From NCBI GenBank assembly GCA_028274465.1, contig CM051455.1, forward strand, positions 47,199,129 through 47,263,128: 64,000 bases of DNA, given 5' to 3'. The DNA comes from Plantago ovata (taxonomy: Eukaryota > Streptophyta > Magnoliopsida > Lamiales > Plantaginaceae). Position numbers and translations under genes: made by a program. The notes under the pieces are model-generated. The model saw only the letters and a list, made by a program, of their open reading frames with translations. It searched no databases and was not told the DNA's origin. Of the stretch, positions 36,279 through 47,906 are shown piece by piece (the stretch's first letter is position 1; every line of letters starts with the position of its first letter).

Positions 36279-36550
36279 TGTTGGAGAATTAATATAAATG
36301 ACTAGATTCCGTTTCTCCCCAACAACTTAAGATTTTGGGAGAATTGAATTTAGATCATGGTATCAATCTATCAGAGGCATCTGGCTCACGCCCACCTCGG
36401 TTTGAATCTCCTCGGAGACAAACTCCGACCCATATTAAATTTCCACTCGATCGACCACGAGTACGGTCGAATGTTGGATAATTAATATAAATCACTAGAT
36501 TTCATTCCTCTCCAACAGCTTAAAATTTTGGGAGAGTTGAATTTCTATAG
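36279..36550 (+). mobile_element. TRIM (terminal-repeat retrotransposon in miniature), family 2
   Basis: Two direct repeats of about 79 bases, 36279-36357 and 36472-36550, begin TGTTGGA(G/T)AATTAATATAA and share CTTAA(G/A)ATTTTGGGAGA. The left one is followed at once by TGGTATCA, the usual primer-binding start for initiator-Met tRNA. The right one is preceded by a purine-containing tract. TATAG precedes the element and also ends the right repeat, so the final CA may have been lost with part of the duplication. No coding sequence, as expected. Confidence 0.7.
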
Positions 36551-36595
36551 TCCATAAACATATATAACGAAAAACATTCACATAAGCCAATTGAA

Positions 36596-36710
36596 AATCG
36601 TTCAATTTGTTTGTAGCCCAGTCGATTTCGTCGCTTCCAACATATCATCAGGCAAAACAGCCCCTCGGCATTCCACTTCCCGCATAACATCAACAAGCTT
36701 AATGATCACT
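36596..36710. other. Coding-like fragment joined to a VIR fragment
   Basis: On the minus strand 36713-36602 reads IIKLVDVMREVECRGAVLPD and DMLEATKSTGLQTN without a stop. It looks like genuine protein sequence but I cannot name the family. It abuts the VIR exon 25 fragment directly, so it probably came in during rearrangement. Confidence 0.3.
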
Positions 36711-37700
36711 GGTCCTTCATTAGCATCAATTATGGATGAAAATACACCGGTATATACTTTCATCTTGGTTGTCTGCATCTCGCCCGGATAAATCACTGAC
36801 ACGTGAACCGAGCATTTCTTGAGATAAGAAGCTCCTTGATCAGCCTGAGGACTGAAAGGGCTTTCCAAATAGAACATCAAGTGCACTTGATTCCCAAATG
36901 GTTGGTAGCTCTGGAGCTGCTGCAGCATCAGTTTACATGAATATTAATCCATCAGCACATTTTCACGGGGGTATTCTTTTGAGTTTAGTGTCTCGAACTA
37001 GAAAATCTAGATGAAATGTTAGTACCCTTACTCTCTTAGCCCTTAGGGTCAAGAGTCAAGACACCTGTTTAAAGGTGCATGTCATGTGTGCTTGTATATA
37101 TTTCTGAGTGTTAGGTATTACAGCAGTTCAGATTGCATGGAATTGTCCGTTGAGATTTTTAAGTCTGGAATTTTCATCCTTAAGATATTTTGTATTTTCC
37201 TTGCCTGAGAATTAATTACCTTAATTGTTTTGCAGGCACACTTGGGTCCATTGTAGTGGCGTTGGTTCGTCAAGGCACAGGGGGACCTTACCTATTGGGT
37301 AGAGAGTTCATATGTATTTTCAATTCATTTCAAACTGTAAATCAGATATTGTTGCTTGTGTTGTACTATAGTTATTGCTTTTGAGTTTTGATGAAACTGT
37401 ATATGAATTAGGTTATGTAGTGCTGCGTTTTAGTAGTACCATCTTTAGTTTTACGCAATGTTCTGCTGGGTTCGGTTATATGCTCGCTCATCTTTCATGT
37501 ATTCCAAGGATAGATTTTCTCCACAATAATTGTCCCCTCTCTCCATATCTATTCCCCTTCTTTTCACGGTCTGTCTGTCTGTCAGTGTTGTAAGCCACTA
37601 ATATAAAAGATAAACCAACAACTAACACCTTACTAGATTACTAAAAAACACGGTTTAGGCACGGCCTGAATCCCGTACTGTATCAGCAGTCATTTAATAT
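36711..37700 (+). pseudogene. VIR 3'-end fragment, downstream of protease B
   Basis: 36711-36965 corresponds to part of VIR exon 25 (about 23313-23560), with stops and indels. The sequence then jumps to intron 27 (ACGGG.GTATTCT.TTGAG.TTAGTGTCTC, about 25022), exon 28 (GGCACACTTGGGTCCATTGTAG at 37233-37254) and the 3' UTR. Exons 26 and 27 are missing. It lies tail-to-tail with protease B exactly as the real VIR does with protease A. Confidence 0.85.
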
Positions 37701-37830
37701 TGTGTTGCACTTGTTCTGTTACAAATGGACATGCTCTTTGCATGAAGTGAGAGCAGAAATGCAGCAGAGGCAAACATGTTGTTCAAAGAAAGATATTGTT
37801 CACATCCTTAAAATCAATTCACTATCCATC

Positions 37831-40489
37831 CTAGTCATGTGTTGCTTCATGTACTGCATTACTACTTGCATTGGTCGAAACAGACTTGAGAATACGAGCC
37901 TCAAGATCACTTACAGTACTGTAGAAACAGATAAACAGAACAGAAGTTGTCAAGAAAAGTTCCACAAACAAATGCCTAAAAACTAGTACTAACTTTTATG
38001 GAAATAAATATGTCAAGAGATAAGGTAAAGAAGCAGAAAAGCACCTAGGCCTATGCGTGTGTAGGCAGTCAATAGAACTAGTACTCCATCCAACTCTGCT
38101 CCTTTGATTATCATATATCACCAACTTATTTACCATAGAAGTAGCTGCACACACACGACATGCAAATCGTTAAGAAATTGAAAATATTATCTTCTTACTG
38201 ATACGCTAATGAACTCAACTTTAGTTTCTGAATTAAGTCTTACGTCCTAGCAGGTTTAAAGCGTGTGAACCACGAGTTTCCAGTATCCTCAAGCATATTT
38301 TGCCCGTAACCTGAAAAGATGAGATTATTATAGGCAAAGTTTTCGGTTTGACACGGAAGATATAAAGAGCAATAGACCCACCGCAATTAGATAATGTATC
38401 GGTTCCAATTTTATGATGCTGTTTCCCATGAAGTGAATTATTATGGGATTAAAGTAGTGAAAGTATTGCGACAGGTCGGTTGCATGATGTGCTTGCCCTT
38501 TCCAACAGACAGGAAGAATTGATCCAGGTGCACCAGGTGTTGAATGTAAGGGGGCGCCACTCCGTCGCAGATTCGAGTTGATCTAAAACAAGTTGCCAAT
38601 TCTTGGATCAGTTGGTCTTCTTAAGACAAAGATAAATGAGGTTTACTGTAACTCCTTACCGTATCAATAATGTATGTGTAAGTATGACTATTGAAGCGTG
38701 TATGACTACTTCCAGTGTCCAAGAATATTGAAGGGAGATTTATTCTATGTTGTGCCCCCTCAATAAAAAGTGTTGCTGGCCCAATAACATAGTGGCCAAT
38801 TGCCCTTTTAAAGAAAAGATAAGAAAAAACATATATAGTTGGTCAGTGCAAGAAGAAATATACTCGGCATCTGAAAGTAAACGAGGAATTAATCGGTGAT
38901 TCTTACGATTGTTGCATCGGTAACCAAGTATAACTATTTGATGATTGAGAAGCTCTTTCAGAACCAAAAAATATGTATCCTGAATATGCTCTTGGGGTGG
39001 CTGTGCCCAAGCAATGTCCAAAAATGTTGTTGGTGTGAGCCTTTAGTTGTGATATAAAGCCATTTCCAGATCTGCCTAGGTCAAGAAAGCCATCAAAATC
39101 GAGTCTTTCATGTGCATGAGGTCCTTGAAAATATCCACACCTGAATGAAACCCATCAGAATGTTAGTATTTTAATTTCCTGCCAAAGTTGCCTAGGGGAC
39201 TTGGAAGGAGATTATTATGGTATATCTAAAGGAGAAATTAAAGTACATGAAGTCATTACCCGAAAATTAGTGTGGTGTTAGAGGTAGAACCATGGCCATG
39301 AAGGTGAATAATGTCCTTGGCCATAATACCAATACTTGAACTTCCGTCTGCGTAATGCATTGCGTAATCACAAGGTTGAGTTGCAGGCGCATGAGGGGAA
39401 TGACTTGGGCATTCTGGATCACTTTTGGCTAGGAAATTGTTGGTAGGTACATAGGGTGGACTAGGTGCCTAATTAAGAATCAACCAGAACAAACTTCAGA
39501 AATAGATATAATTAAGGGTCAATTACATATGGTATCCCTCTTAGAGCTTTTAATTACATCTAGCCCCCTTTAGTCCGGATTTTGCATCCACTAGACTTGT
39601 TAGATGATATTAATTACATCTGAATCCACGAACTTGACTTTTCGCAAACGTATTCATTGAAAGTATTTTTTTACCCTTGGTCAATTATCAGATTTTTTGT
39701 TGACCAAACAATTTGAACTTTTGTTTATTACACTTTTAACCCAAATATTTTCCTTTTTACCCAATTAACACTATATCTTTAAAAATCGAACCCACATAAT
39801 TTTACAATATTTCAAGATGTTCTAAAAAATATTTAAAAACAAACCCCTGCCAAAATTATATATAAGTCCTAAATTATTAAAAATAAAAAAAGTAACAAAA
39901 GAAAAAAAAACAGATCGTGGACCTGGATGTAATTCTAGGACTAAGATGGATAGGGATGAAAAAAGGTGTCCCAGTAGGGGTATCATATGATATTTACCCT
40001 ATAATTAATACGAAGTAATGTATAGATCGAGATATATGAATGTAATTAATTAAAAGTGCATGCTACATTTATACCGGTTTAGCATGACGTCCACCACACT
40101 GAATCCATGTCAAAGAACTACCAGTGTCCAACATGAGATGAAAATCTTTTCCTTCGTGGACTCCGATTTTCAAGATCGCTAGATATCGCCTTCAACAAAA
40201 CCAAGTGTAGTGTATGTTCAACTAGTAATCAGTTTATCAGGGAAAAAACAATGCAAGATTGGTGAAGGGATGAAGCAGGAACCGTTTTACACAATCTAAA
40301 CCTCAACATCAAACATGATCAGATGCAGATCAAGAATAAGAAAGATACAAGTGACGAAAATGATTACAATACGTACCGTGAGCTTTCATGTCCATAAAGA
40401 GGAAATTGGAATTCAGCTAGAGAGCAATGTACCAGGAGAGCATATAGAACAAAGGCAAACATAACCATACTGGATGTTTGATTTCTCAT
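37831..40489 (-). CDS. Asp1-like secreted aspartic protease, copy B (intact)
   Basis: Nine exons on the minus strand: 40489-40377, 40189-40075, 39468-39260, 39140-38907, 38804-38660, 38582-38382, 38310-38244, 38144-38045, 37918-37831. All introns are GT-AG and all phases join: 1,272 nt, 423 residues. Residues 1-25 form a signal peptide (MVMFAFVLYALLVHC). Catalytic Asp59 lies in LMLDTGSSLTW and Asp253 in FLDTGSSHTRF. Other pepsin-fold marks are GCGYFQG, FGHCLG, GYIFFG, CWKGQ, KLVIYDNQ and VGW. No plant-specific insert is present and the propeptide is nearly absent (about 15 residues), unusual for the family. GVLGLG is GFLDLG here. It should be secreted or vacuolar; the substrate is unknown. 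Intron 2 carries a 486-bp TIR element. Confidence 0.88.
39515..40000. mobile_element. MULE-like TIR element in protease B intron 2
   Basis: AGGGTCAATTACATATGGTA at one end and, inverted, AGGGTAAATATCATATGATA at the other. Both sides carry ATAATTA (39508-39514, 40001-40007) as a target duplication. Copies A, C, D and E lack it at this position, so it entered after duplication. A related sequence is at about 63245-63480. Confidence 0.75.
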
Positions 40490-40525
40490 AGCTAGTTAGT
40501 TTTGAAATGAACTGCCATTTACTAG

Positions 40526-40636
<111 letters not shown>

Positions 40637-40659
40637 GTAATAATAAAAAATTGGAGCTT

Positions 40660-41429
40660 CGTGATTTTCTTTTATATGGTGGAAATTTTCTTTTATTTTA
40701 TTTTATTTTCTTTTATATGGTGGAAACTTCTTTTATTTTTCTTTTATATGGTGGAAATTTTCTTTTATTTTCTTTTATATGGTGGTAATTTGCTTTTATT
40801 TGATTAATTTTAGTAAATATTTTTCTTCACACATACTTTATCATTACTTTAATATTTTAATGTCTCTTTTTAAAATTTCACAGTAATTCTAGTCTATAAA
40901 ATTTTGTAAAGCTATACTTTTAATGATTTAGTTATTTAGGGCATATAAAATTACAATTGCAGCTTCTGTTGTTTTTTTTCTTTTCTAAATAAAATTATAC
41001 TGGAAATTGATTATTAATTTTGTAAGGACTTTTATGCAATAATAGTTAAGATCATTTTAAAATTTAGATAAGTTATGTGAGTTAATTTTAAATAATTTAT
41101 AGTCAATTTTGTAAAATAGAAAATTTACAGTCAAATGTGTAATAAATGATAATTGAAAGTGTTTGTGATTTTCTAAAAATTAAAACTTAAAAGCAAAATT
41201 GTCTTTTTTAAATATTAGTTCGTTAAAAATCAAGGTCGGTGGGTTTGATGTAATTAAATTGTTCTAACAAAGAATTCGATGAAATAAAAAAACTTAAGAG
41301 GGAGATATCTATAATTAATAAAACTAAGAGGGGGACCGGCCGTTGTCCCCTTTTCTAATGTACCTTCAAGTACTAGTTCCCATCAACATTTGCATATTTG
41401 TGGTTCAAAAACAGACTAGACATATTAAT
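40660..41429. other. Protease B upstream DNA
   Basis: 40670-40800 contains tandem TTTTATATGGTGG(A/T)AATTTTC units. 40860-41340 is AT-rich without recognisable exons. 40920-40960 (TAATGATTTAGTTATTTAGGGCATATAAAAT) is repeated upstream of copy C at 45990-46030. Confidence 0.5.
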
Positions 41430-41545
41430 TACCTGCTGGGAAGAGCTCCACTAGATACATAATGTTTACCTATAAGGGCGTATGGTGCCAAGATCCCAAC
41501 CAAAGCAATATCAACAACAATGACCCATGCACCAAATTCACAGGT
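41430..41545. repeat. Spacer repeat, second copy
   Basis: Counterpart of 33001-33175. Near 41530 the copy turns back on itself: CAATGACCCATGCACC followed by GGTGCATGGGTCATTG, a 16-bp inverted pair separated by a few bases. Confidence 0.6.
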
Positions 41546-42030
41546 GCATGGGTCATTGTTAATAAACGCTTTTCCGTACTGTCCTGCCTTATTAATAAAA
41601 GTATCCTATTATCCCAAAAAAAAAAAAAGAAGGTAAAATCACAAATTCACAATTGAAGTAAAAAAAAGGTTGATTAAGATGCTCAGAATGTGATGTGACC
41701 CAAAGATGCAACAGAAGTACCTGATTTTATGTTATTTTCCAAAAATCTCCTCTGGAAAAATGGAGAACATAGCAGGCTAGCCTTCCCCGCATCTCTGAGG
41801 CATTTTTACAAACACTTGCACTGCAATAATGGCAAACAAAACATAGACCTCGGCACGACACTCATCAAACCTTTTCAAAGCAGAATAGGCAAAACCCAGT
41901 ATATTCAAAATAGATGAAATTAGCAAAAGTTTCCCATGGGCTTTGGGAATGACAATTGTCATCATGATTCAACACTCTCAAAATTCTAATGTCACCCTTG
42001 TTACTGAAACAGGGCACTCATCATAAATCA
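41546..42030. other. Spacer with an unrecognised minus-strand frame
   Basis: The minus frame 41965-41777 reads like a membrane protein piece (LLLISSILNILGFAYSALKR, VYVLFAIIAVQVFVKMPQ) but has no start context, partner exons or family I can name. A poly(A)/AAAGAAGG tract lies at 41618. Confidence 0.3.
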
Positions 42031-42924
42031 AGACATTCAGAGCTCCTTGATCAGCCTGAGGATTCAAAGGGTTTTCCAAATAGAACATCACGTGCAATTG
42101 ATTCACAAATGGTCGTTAGCTCTGGAGCATCAGTTTACATGAATATTAATCCATCAGCACATTTTCTAAATGATTCAAGAAGGCCACCTAACTCATACCC
42201 CAAAGCAAATCATCAACAAATTGGGTCACAGAGTTTCCATTGTCAGAAATTTCCTTCAAATCAGCCTCCTCAATTTACCTCCAATTATTGTTTAGGTCTG
42301 CAGCTGTGTATCACCTTCAATATGAAAGGAGAGACAGTTTTTGAAACATAAACGATTGTAATCCAACGTACGTTTGGTGCAAGTTGCATCTAACACAGGA
42401 GTTCATGCATTCTTCATATTACTATTCGCATGAATGTAGTTACTCATTCAAGATCTTGGCAAGATCGATCTATTCGCATTGGCACCTCCCAGCAACAAGA
42501 GCATTTAAGATCCCCTGAAGCTATTCCCAACCAATCTCTCTGTTTTGTTGGTCCTGTGCAGTGTTTTTATCCTTAATTGTTTTATTTTAATTGCAGGCTC
42601 TTCTGAATGAAAGAGGTACACTCAGTAAAGTCCCAGAACACTTCCTAAAGTTGATGGAGATGGTGCAGGCGCAGGTCCAGCTTCTTCACCCTTTCCAGAG
42701 CTCATCATTAGTACCGGAGAGTGAGTTTGTACAGTAAATGAAGTTTGAATATTTTTTAATCAAGAAGAAGAATAGGGGAAATTGAAGTGAGACAGACAAG
42801 TATTGCAAGGATAGATTTTCTCCACAATAATTGTCCCCTTTCTCCATTTCTATTCCCCTTCTTTTCACGGTCAGTGTGTCAATGTTGTAAGCCACTAATG
42901 TATAAAAGATAAACGAGCAACTAA
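42031..42924 (+). pseudogene. VIR 3'-end fragment, downstream of protease C
   Basis: 42031-42310 matches VIR exon 25 (CTTGATCAGCCTGAGGATTC...AATTGGGTCACAGAGTTTCC) with short deletions. 42327-42440 matches intron 25. 42478-42530 matches the end of exon 26 (GCATTGGCACCTCCCAGCAA...). 42597-42669 is exon 27 with substitutions. 3' UTR pieces follow from about 42800. It keeps more exons than the fragment at 36711, so the two cannot be simple copies of each other. Confidence 0.85.
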
Positions 42925-43003
42925 TGATAGAAATCCAACTCTTTCCAAAGCTCGAACTATTGGAGAGAAACCTAATCTAGTCATTTATAATAATTCTCCA
43001 ACA
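42925..43003 (-). mobile_element. Solo LTR of TRIM family 2
   Basis: Read on the minus strand it starts TGTTGGAGAATTATTATAAA and ends ...GGATTTCTATCA, 79 bases, matching the repeats at 36279 and 36472. A perfect 5-bp duplication ACTAA flanks it (42920-42924, 43004-43008). The site is empty in unit B (37620-37630), so this insertion postdates the B/C duplication. Confidence 0.85.
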
Positions 43004-43213
43004 ACTAACACCTTACTAGATTACTAAAAACCACGGTTTAGTCACGGCCTGAATCCCGTACTGTATCAGCAGTCATTTATTATTGTGTTGCACTTGTTCT
43101 GTTACAAATGGACATGCTCTTTGCATGAAGCGAGAGCAGAAATGCAGCAGAGGCAAACATGTTGTTCAAAGAAAGATATTGTTCACATCCTTAAAATCAA
43201 TTCACTATCCATC

Positions 43214-44886
43214 CTAGTCATGTGTTGCTTCATGTACTGCATTACTACTTGCATTGGTCGAAACAGACTTGAGAATACGAGCCTCAAGATCACTTACAGT
43301 ACTGTAGAAACAGATAAACAGAACAGAAGTTGTCAAGAAAAGTTCCACAAACAAATGCCTAAAAACTAGTACTAACTTTTATGGAAATAAATATGTCAAG
43401 AGATAAGGTAAAGAAGCAGAAAAGCACCTAGGCCTATGCGTGTGTAGGCAGTCAATAGAACTAGTACTCCATCCAACTCTGCTCCTTTGATTATCATATA
43501 TCACCAACTTATTTACCATAGAAGTAGCTGCACACACACGACATGCAACTCGTTAAGAAATTGAAAATATTACTATTATCTTCTTACTGATACGCTAATG
43601 AACTCAACTTTAGTTTCTGAATTAAGTCTTACGTGCTAGCAGGTTTATAGCGTGTGAACCACGACTTTCCAGTATCCTCAAGCATATTTTGCCCGTAACC
43701 TGAAAAGATGAGGTTATTATTATAGGCATAGTTTTCGGTTTCACAGGGAAGATATAAAGAGCAATATATAGACCCACCCTACTTCCAATTAGATAATGTA
43801 TCGGTTCCAAATTTATGATTCTGTTTCCCATGAAGCGAAGTATTACGGGATTAAAGTAGTGAAAGTAGTGCGACGGGTCGGTTGCATGGTGTGCTTGCCC
43901 TTTCCAGCAGACAGGAAGAACTGATCCAGGTTCATGTATTAAATGTAAGGGGGCAGCACTCCGTCGAAGATTCACGTTGATCTAAAACAAGTTGCCATTT
44001 TTGGGATCAGTTAAGTCTTCTTAAGACAAAGACAAATGAGGTTTACGTATCAATAATGTATGTGTAAGTATGACTATTCAACTGTGTATGAGTACTTCCA
44101 CTGTCCAAGATTATTGAAGAGAGATTTATTCCATGTTGTGCCCCCTCAATAAAAAGTGTTGCTGGCCCAATAACATAGTGGCCAAGCGCCCTTTTAAAGC
44201 AAAGATAAGAAAAAACAGATAGTCAGTGCAAGAAGAAATAAACTCGGCATCTGAAAGTAAACGAGGAATTAATCGTTGATTCTTACGATTTTTGCATCGG
44301 TAACCAAGTATAATTATTTAATGATTGAGAATATCTTTCAGAACCAAAAAATATGTATCCTGAATATGCTTTTGGGGTGACTGTGCCAAAGCAATGTCCA
44401 AAATTGTTGTTGGTGTGAGCCTTTAGTTTTGATATAAAGCCATGTCCAGATCTGCCTAGGTCAAGCAAGCCATCAAAATTGAGTCTTTCACGTTCACGAG
44501 GTCCTTGAAAATATCCACACCTGAATGAACCCCATGTAGAATGTTAGTATTTAATCTCCTGCCAATTAATGTTGCATAGGGGACTTAGAAGAAGATCATT
44601 ATGAATCATCTAAAGGAGAAAGGATATGAAGACATTACCCGAAAATTAGTGGGGTGTTAAAGGTAGAACCATGCCCCTGAAGGTGAATAATGTCCTTGAC
44701 AATATAACCAGTACTTGAACTTCCATCTTGGTAATGCATTAAGTAATCACAACGTTGAGTTGCAGGCGCACGAGGGGAATGACTTGGGCAATCTGGATCA
44801 TTTTTGGCTAGGAAATTGTTGAAAGGCACGTAGGGTGGACTAGGTGCCTAAGAATCAACCAGAACAAGCTTAAGAAATAGATATAA

Positions 44887-44976
<90 letters not shown>

Positions 44977-45424
44977 TAAAAGTGCATGCTACGTTTATAC
45001 CGGTTTAGCACGAGGTCCAACACACTGAATCCATGTCAAAGAACTTCCAGTGTCCAACATGAGATAAAAATCTTTTCCTTCGTGTACTCCGATTTTCAAG
45101 ATTGCTACATATCGCCTTCAACAGAACCAAAGTAGTGTATGCTCAACTAGTAATTAGTTTATCGATCAGGGAAAACAATGCAAGATTGATGAAGCAGGAA
45201 CCGTTTTACACAATCTAAACCTCAATATCAAACATGCCAGATTGCCAGATCAGATGCAGAACAAGAATAAGAAAGATACGAGTGACGAAAAGGATTATAA
45301 TTAATACGTACCGTGAACTTTCATGTCCATAAAGAGGAAATTGAAATTCAGCTACAGAGCAATGTACCAGGAGAACATATAGAACAAAGGTAAACATAAC
45401 CATAATGGAAGTTGGATTTCTCAT
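43214..45424 (-). pseudogene. Asp1-like aspartic protease, copy C, lost splice donor
   Basis: Exons on the minus strand: 45424-45312, 45115-45001, 44847-44639, 44520-44287, 44190-about 44047, 43981-43778, 43699-43633, 43527-43428, 43301-43214. Signal peptide (MVMFTFVLYVLLVHC), first active site LMLDTGSSLTW and the second as ILDSGSTHTQL are present. At the end of exon 5 about 14 bases, including the GTAAGG donor kept in B and E, are gone. The junction reads GATACGTAAACC: read-through gives DT-stop, and use of the remaining GTAAAC shifts frame into TGA in exon 6. Product would end after about 270 residues, lacking CWKGQ to VGW. Downstream exons are otherwise open and nearly identical to B. Confidence 0.82.
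44894..44972. repeat. (AT)n microsatellite in protease C intron 2
   Basis: About 39 TA units. Copy E has an (AT)n tract at the corresponding place; A and B do not. Confidence 0.95.
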
Positions 45425-45462
45425 AGCAAGTTGGTTTTGAAATGAACTGCCATGTACTAGTG

Positions 45463-45467
<5 letters not shown>

Positions 45468-45549
<82 letters not shown>

Positions 45550-45553
45550 TAAA

Positions 45554-45630
<77 letters not shown>
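45468..45630. repeat. (AAT)n microsatellite in the protease C promoter
   Basis: About 54 AAT units with an AAAATAAAAATAA interruption near 45544. It directly abuts the TATATATA box upstream of the start codon, as in copy B. Confidence 0.95.
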
Positions 45631-45632
<2 letters not shown>

Positions 45633-46854
45633 TATTGGAGCTTCGTGATTTTCTTTTATATAGTGGTAATCTTACCATTATACTTCACTTTAATAATTAC
45701 ATTTCAATTAAAAAAGTAATCAACCATACTAATTTAATTCGTAATTTTCTTGATTCACTTTAACTTGCTTTACCTTTTTTTATGTGCTCCATAAAATGTT
45801 AACCCTACACACATTTTAAACATTAGTTTCTTATAACAATATTAAATTTTACCATTATACTTCACTTCACTTTAATAATTACATTTCAATGAGAAAATAA
45901 TCAAACACTAACTTTATCATTACTTATATTATCTTAATGTCTATTTTTAAAATTGTATAGTAATTCTAGTGGGAAATTTTTTGTAAAGCTATACTTTTAA
46001 TGATTTAGTTATTTAGGGCATATAAAATACAATTAAACCAACACGTAATTCAATTATTCGCAGATCAACATTGTGCCTTCCAACACTTATGTGCACATCA
46101 ATCTCAATGTGTTTTTTTTTTTAAATTCATTATTGGATTCCTTATCATACTTTTACGTACAGAAAATTGCACTTTTTGTCTGCAAAATTCTGCACAGAAA
46201 AATGCAACTTTCTGAGAAGAATTTACACATTTTATGTATAGGAAATCGCATTTTTCTGTATAAAATTCTGCAGAGAAAAAGTGCAATTTTCTACGCAGAA
46301 TTTGCACATGTTCTCTACAGAAAATGGGCTTGTTTGATGTCTTCTGTGTCGGTATGAAGGGGTCTCAGGGTGGCTGAAAATATACGAAATCTAAGAAAAA
46401 CAGGCTAAGTGCTTGTAAACTCAACTGTATCTGACTTGTGTTCAAGTCTTGCAGAACTTTAATCAATTCGATCTGATAGTAGGTCATGTTTATATATGGA
46501 GAATGTCATCTACAAATTTTGTGTCTATATTACCATTTTCTAATACTTAGTTGTCTTCTAAAAGGCAGGATGTTAGGAAACTTGTAAATTTGATGAACAA
46601 TTAACCATGCTAAATTAAGTTGATTGCTTAGTTATCTTTACTCTTTCTTGTAAACTTACATTGAAAGATAACTATCAGCAATCTATTGCTTTTGATTACT
46701 CTTATCGTTTTTGATTATGCAATTTACTTATATTTACTGTTTGATTACTTCAAGTATTATTGCATTATTCTTCTGATTTATTCAACATCAGAAACCTTTA
46801 AAAGAGTTGTAATTAATTTAGTCATGGATTGCTTACATCAAAAAGGGGGAAATT
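45631..46854. other. Protease C upstream DNA and truncated retroelement
   Basis: 45660-46030 resembles the upstream DNA of B and E (TTTTACCATTATACTTCACT, TACACACATTTTAAAC). 46155-46325 holds imperfect tandem copies of a unit like CAGAAAA.TGCA.TTTT.CTG.GCA.AATT. 46571-46630 is a partial LTR start (TGTTAGGAAACTTGTAAATT). The end, CATCAAAAAGGGGGAAAT, is a polypurine tract for the LTR at 46855. Confidence 0.45.
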
Positions 46855-47008
46855 TGTTAGGAAACTTGTAATTTTGATGAGCAATTAACCACGCTAAATT
46901 AAGTTACAGTCCAGTAACTAGTACTCTTAAGGTCCATAGGAATTTAGTTTTTAAAGGACATTGTAAAAGATGAACGTTTGCTGAAAGACTTAGTGTAGGT
47001 ACTAGTTA

Positions 47009-47538
47009 TGTAGTATCCCGCATCCCACAACACTTAAGGGTGAGTGGAATAAATGGTATATATGTTAGACCACCACTCTCACATGGTATGAGGCCTTTTG
47101 GATGATTCCAAAAGCAAATCCGTGCGGGCTCAGGCCCAAAACGGACAATATCATATTGTGGGGACATGTGTGGGTCCGTCCAGGAGTAACCACGCCGGCC
47201 GGATTGGTCGGGTCGTTACAAATGGTATCAGAGCCTAGACCAACCCAAAGCCCACACCGGGTGGACGGTTGGTAAATGTTATTGTCAGTTTGTTACCCCC
47301 ACCACTTAAGGCGCTCGACGAGGACGTCGAGGCTTTAAGGTGGGTAGTTTGTAATACCCTGCATCCCACATCGCTTAAGGGTGAGTGGAATAAAGGGTAT
47401 ATATGTTAGACCACCACTCTCACATGGTATGAGGCCTTTTGGGTGATTCCAAAAGCAAATCCGTGCGGGCTCAAGTCCAAAGCGGACAATATCAAGTCCA
47501 GGAGTAACCACGCCAGCCGGATTGGTCTGGTCGTTACA
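47009..47538 (+). mobile_element. TRIM element, family 1, complete with target duplication
   Basis: Direct terminal repeats 47009-47220 and 47350-47538 both run TGTA(G/A)TA(T/C)CC(C/T)GCATCCC to GGTCGTTACA. The right one lacks about 24 bases (ATTGTGGGGACATGTG region). TGGTATCAGAGC, the initiator-Met primer-binding site, starts two bases after the left repeat (47223-47234). A purine-rich AAGGTGGGTAG precedes the right repeat. AGTTA flanks both sides (47004-47008, 47539-47543). With 530 bases and no ORF this fits a TRIM. Confidence 0.92.
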
Positions 47539-47656
47539 AGTTAGGTTCTTAAGCTTGCTGATGATGTACTTTGTTTGCAAAAACAATCTATTGAAGACAT
47601 AGAACCGCTCAGAAAATTTGAAAACTGAAGACTTAGAAGATTTCTGAGAAAGGCAT

Positions 47657-47821
47657 TGTAACGCCCCAAAACCAAAACATGGAACGTTCGGCCGTGTATC
47701 GTGAGATGGGCTCACGCCAACACGAAGCCTATCCTTTTTATTCTCAAATACACAATAATCAACTCGAATGGTAATACAGAGCAACTAAAAATTCAATACA
47801 AATCAATATACACTCTAATAT

Positions 47822-47906
<85 letters not shown>

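Noticed and set aside
37702..37986. Plus-strand 94-residue frames at 37702 and 43085 that are almost identical
   Set aside because: They overlap exon 9 and the downstream region of proteases B and C in antisense; identity reflects recent duplication, not a conserved protein.
47335..47784. 149-residue minus-strand frame
   Set aside because: Runs across TRIM LTR, outer LTR and the start of the solo LTR; not conserved coding sequence.
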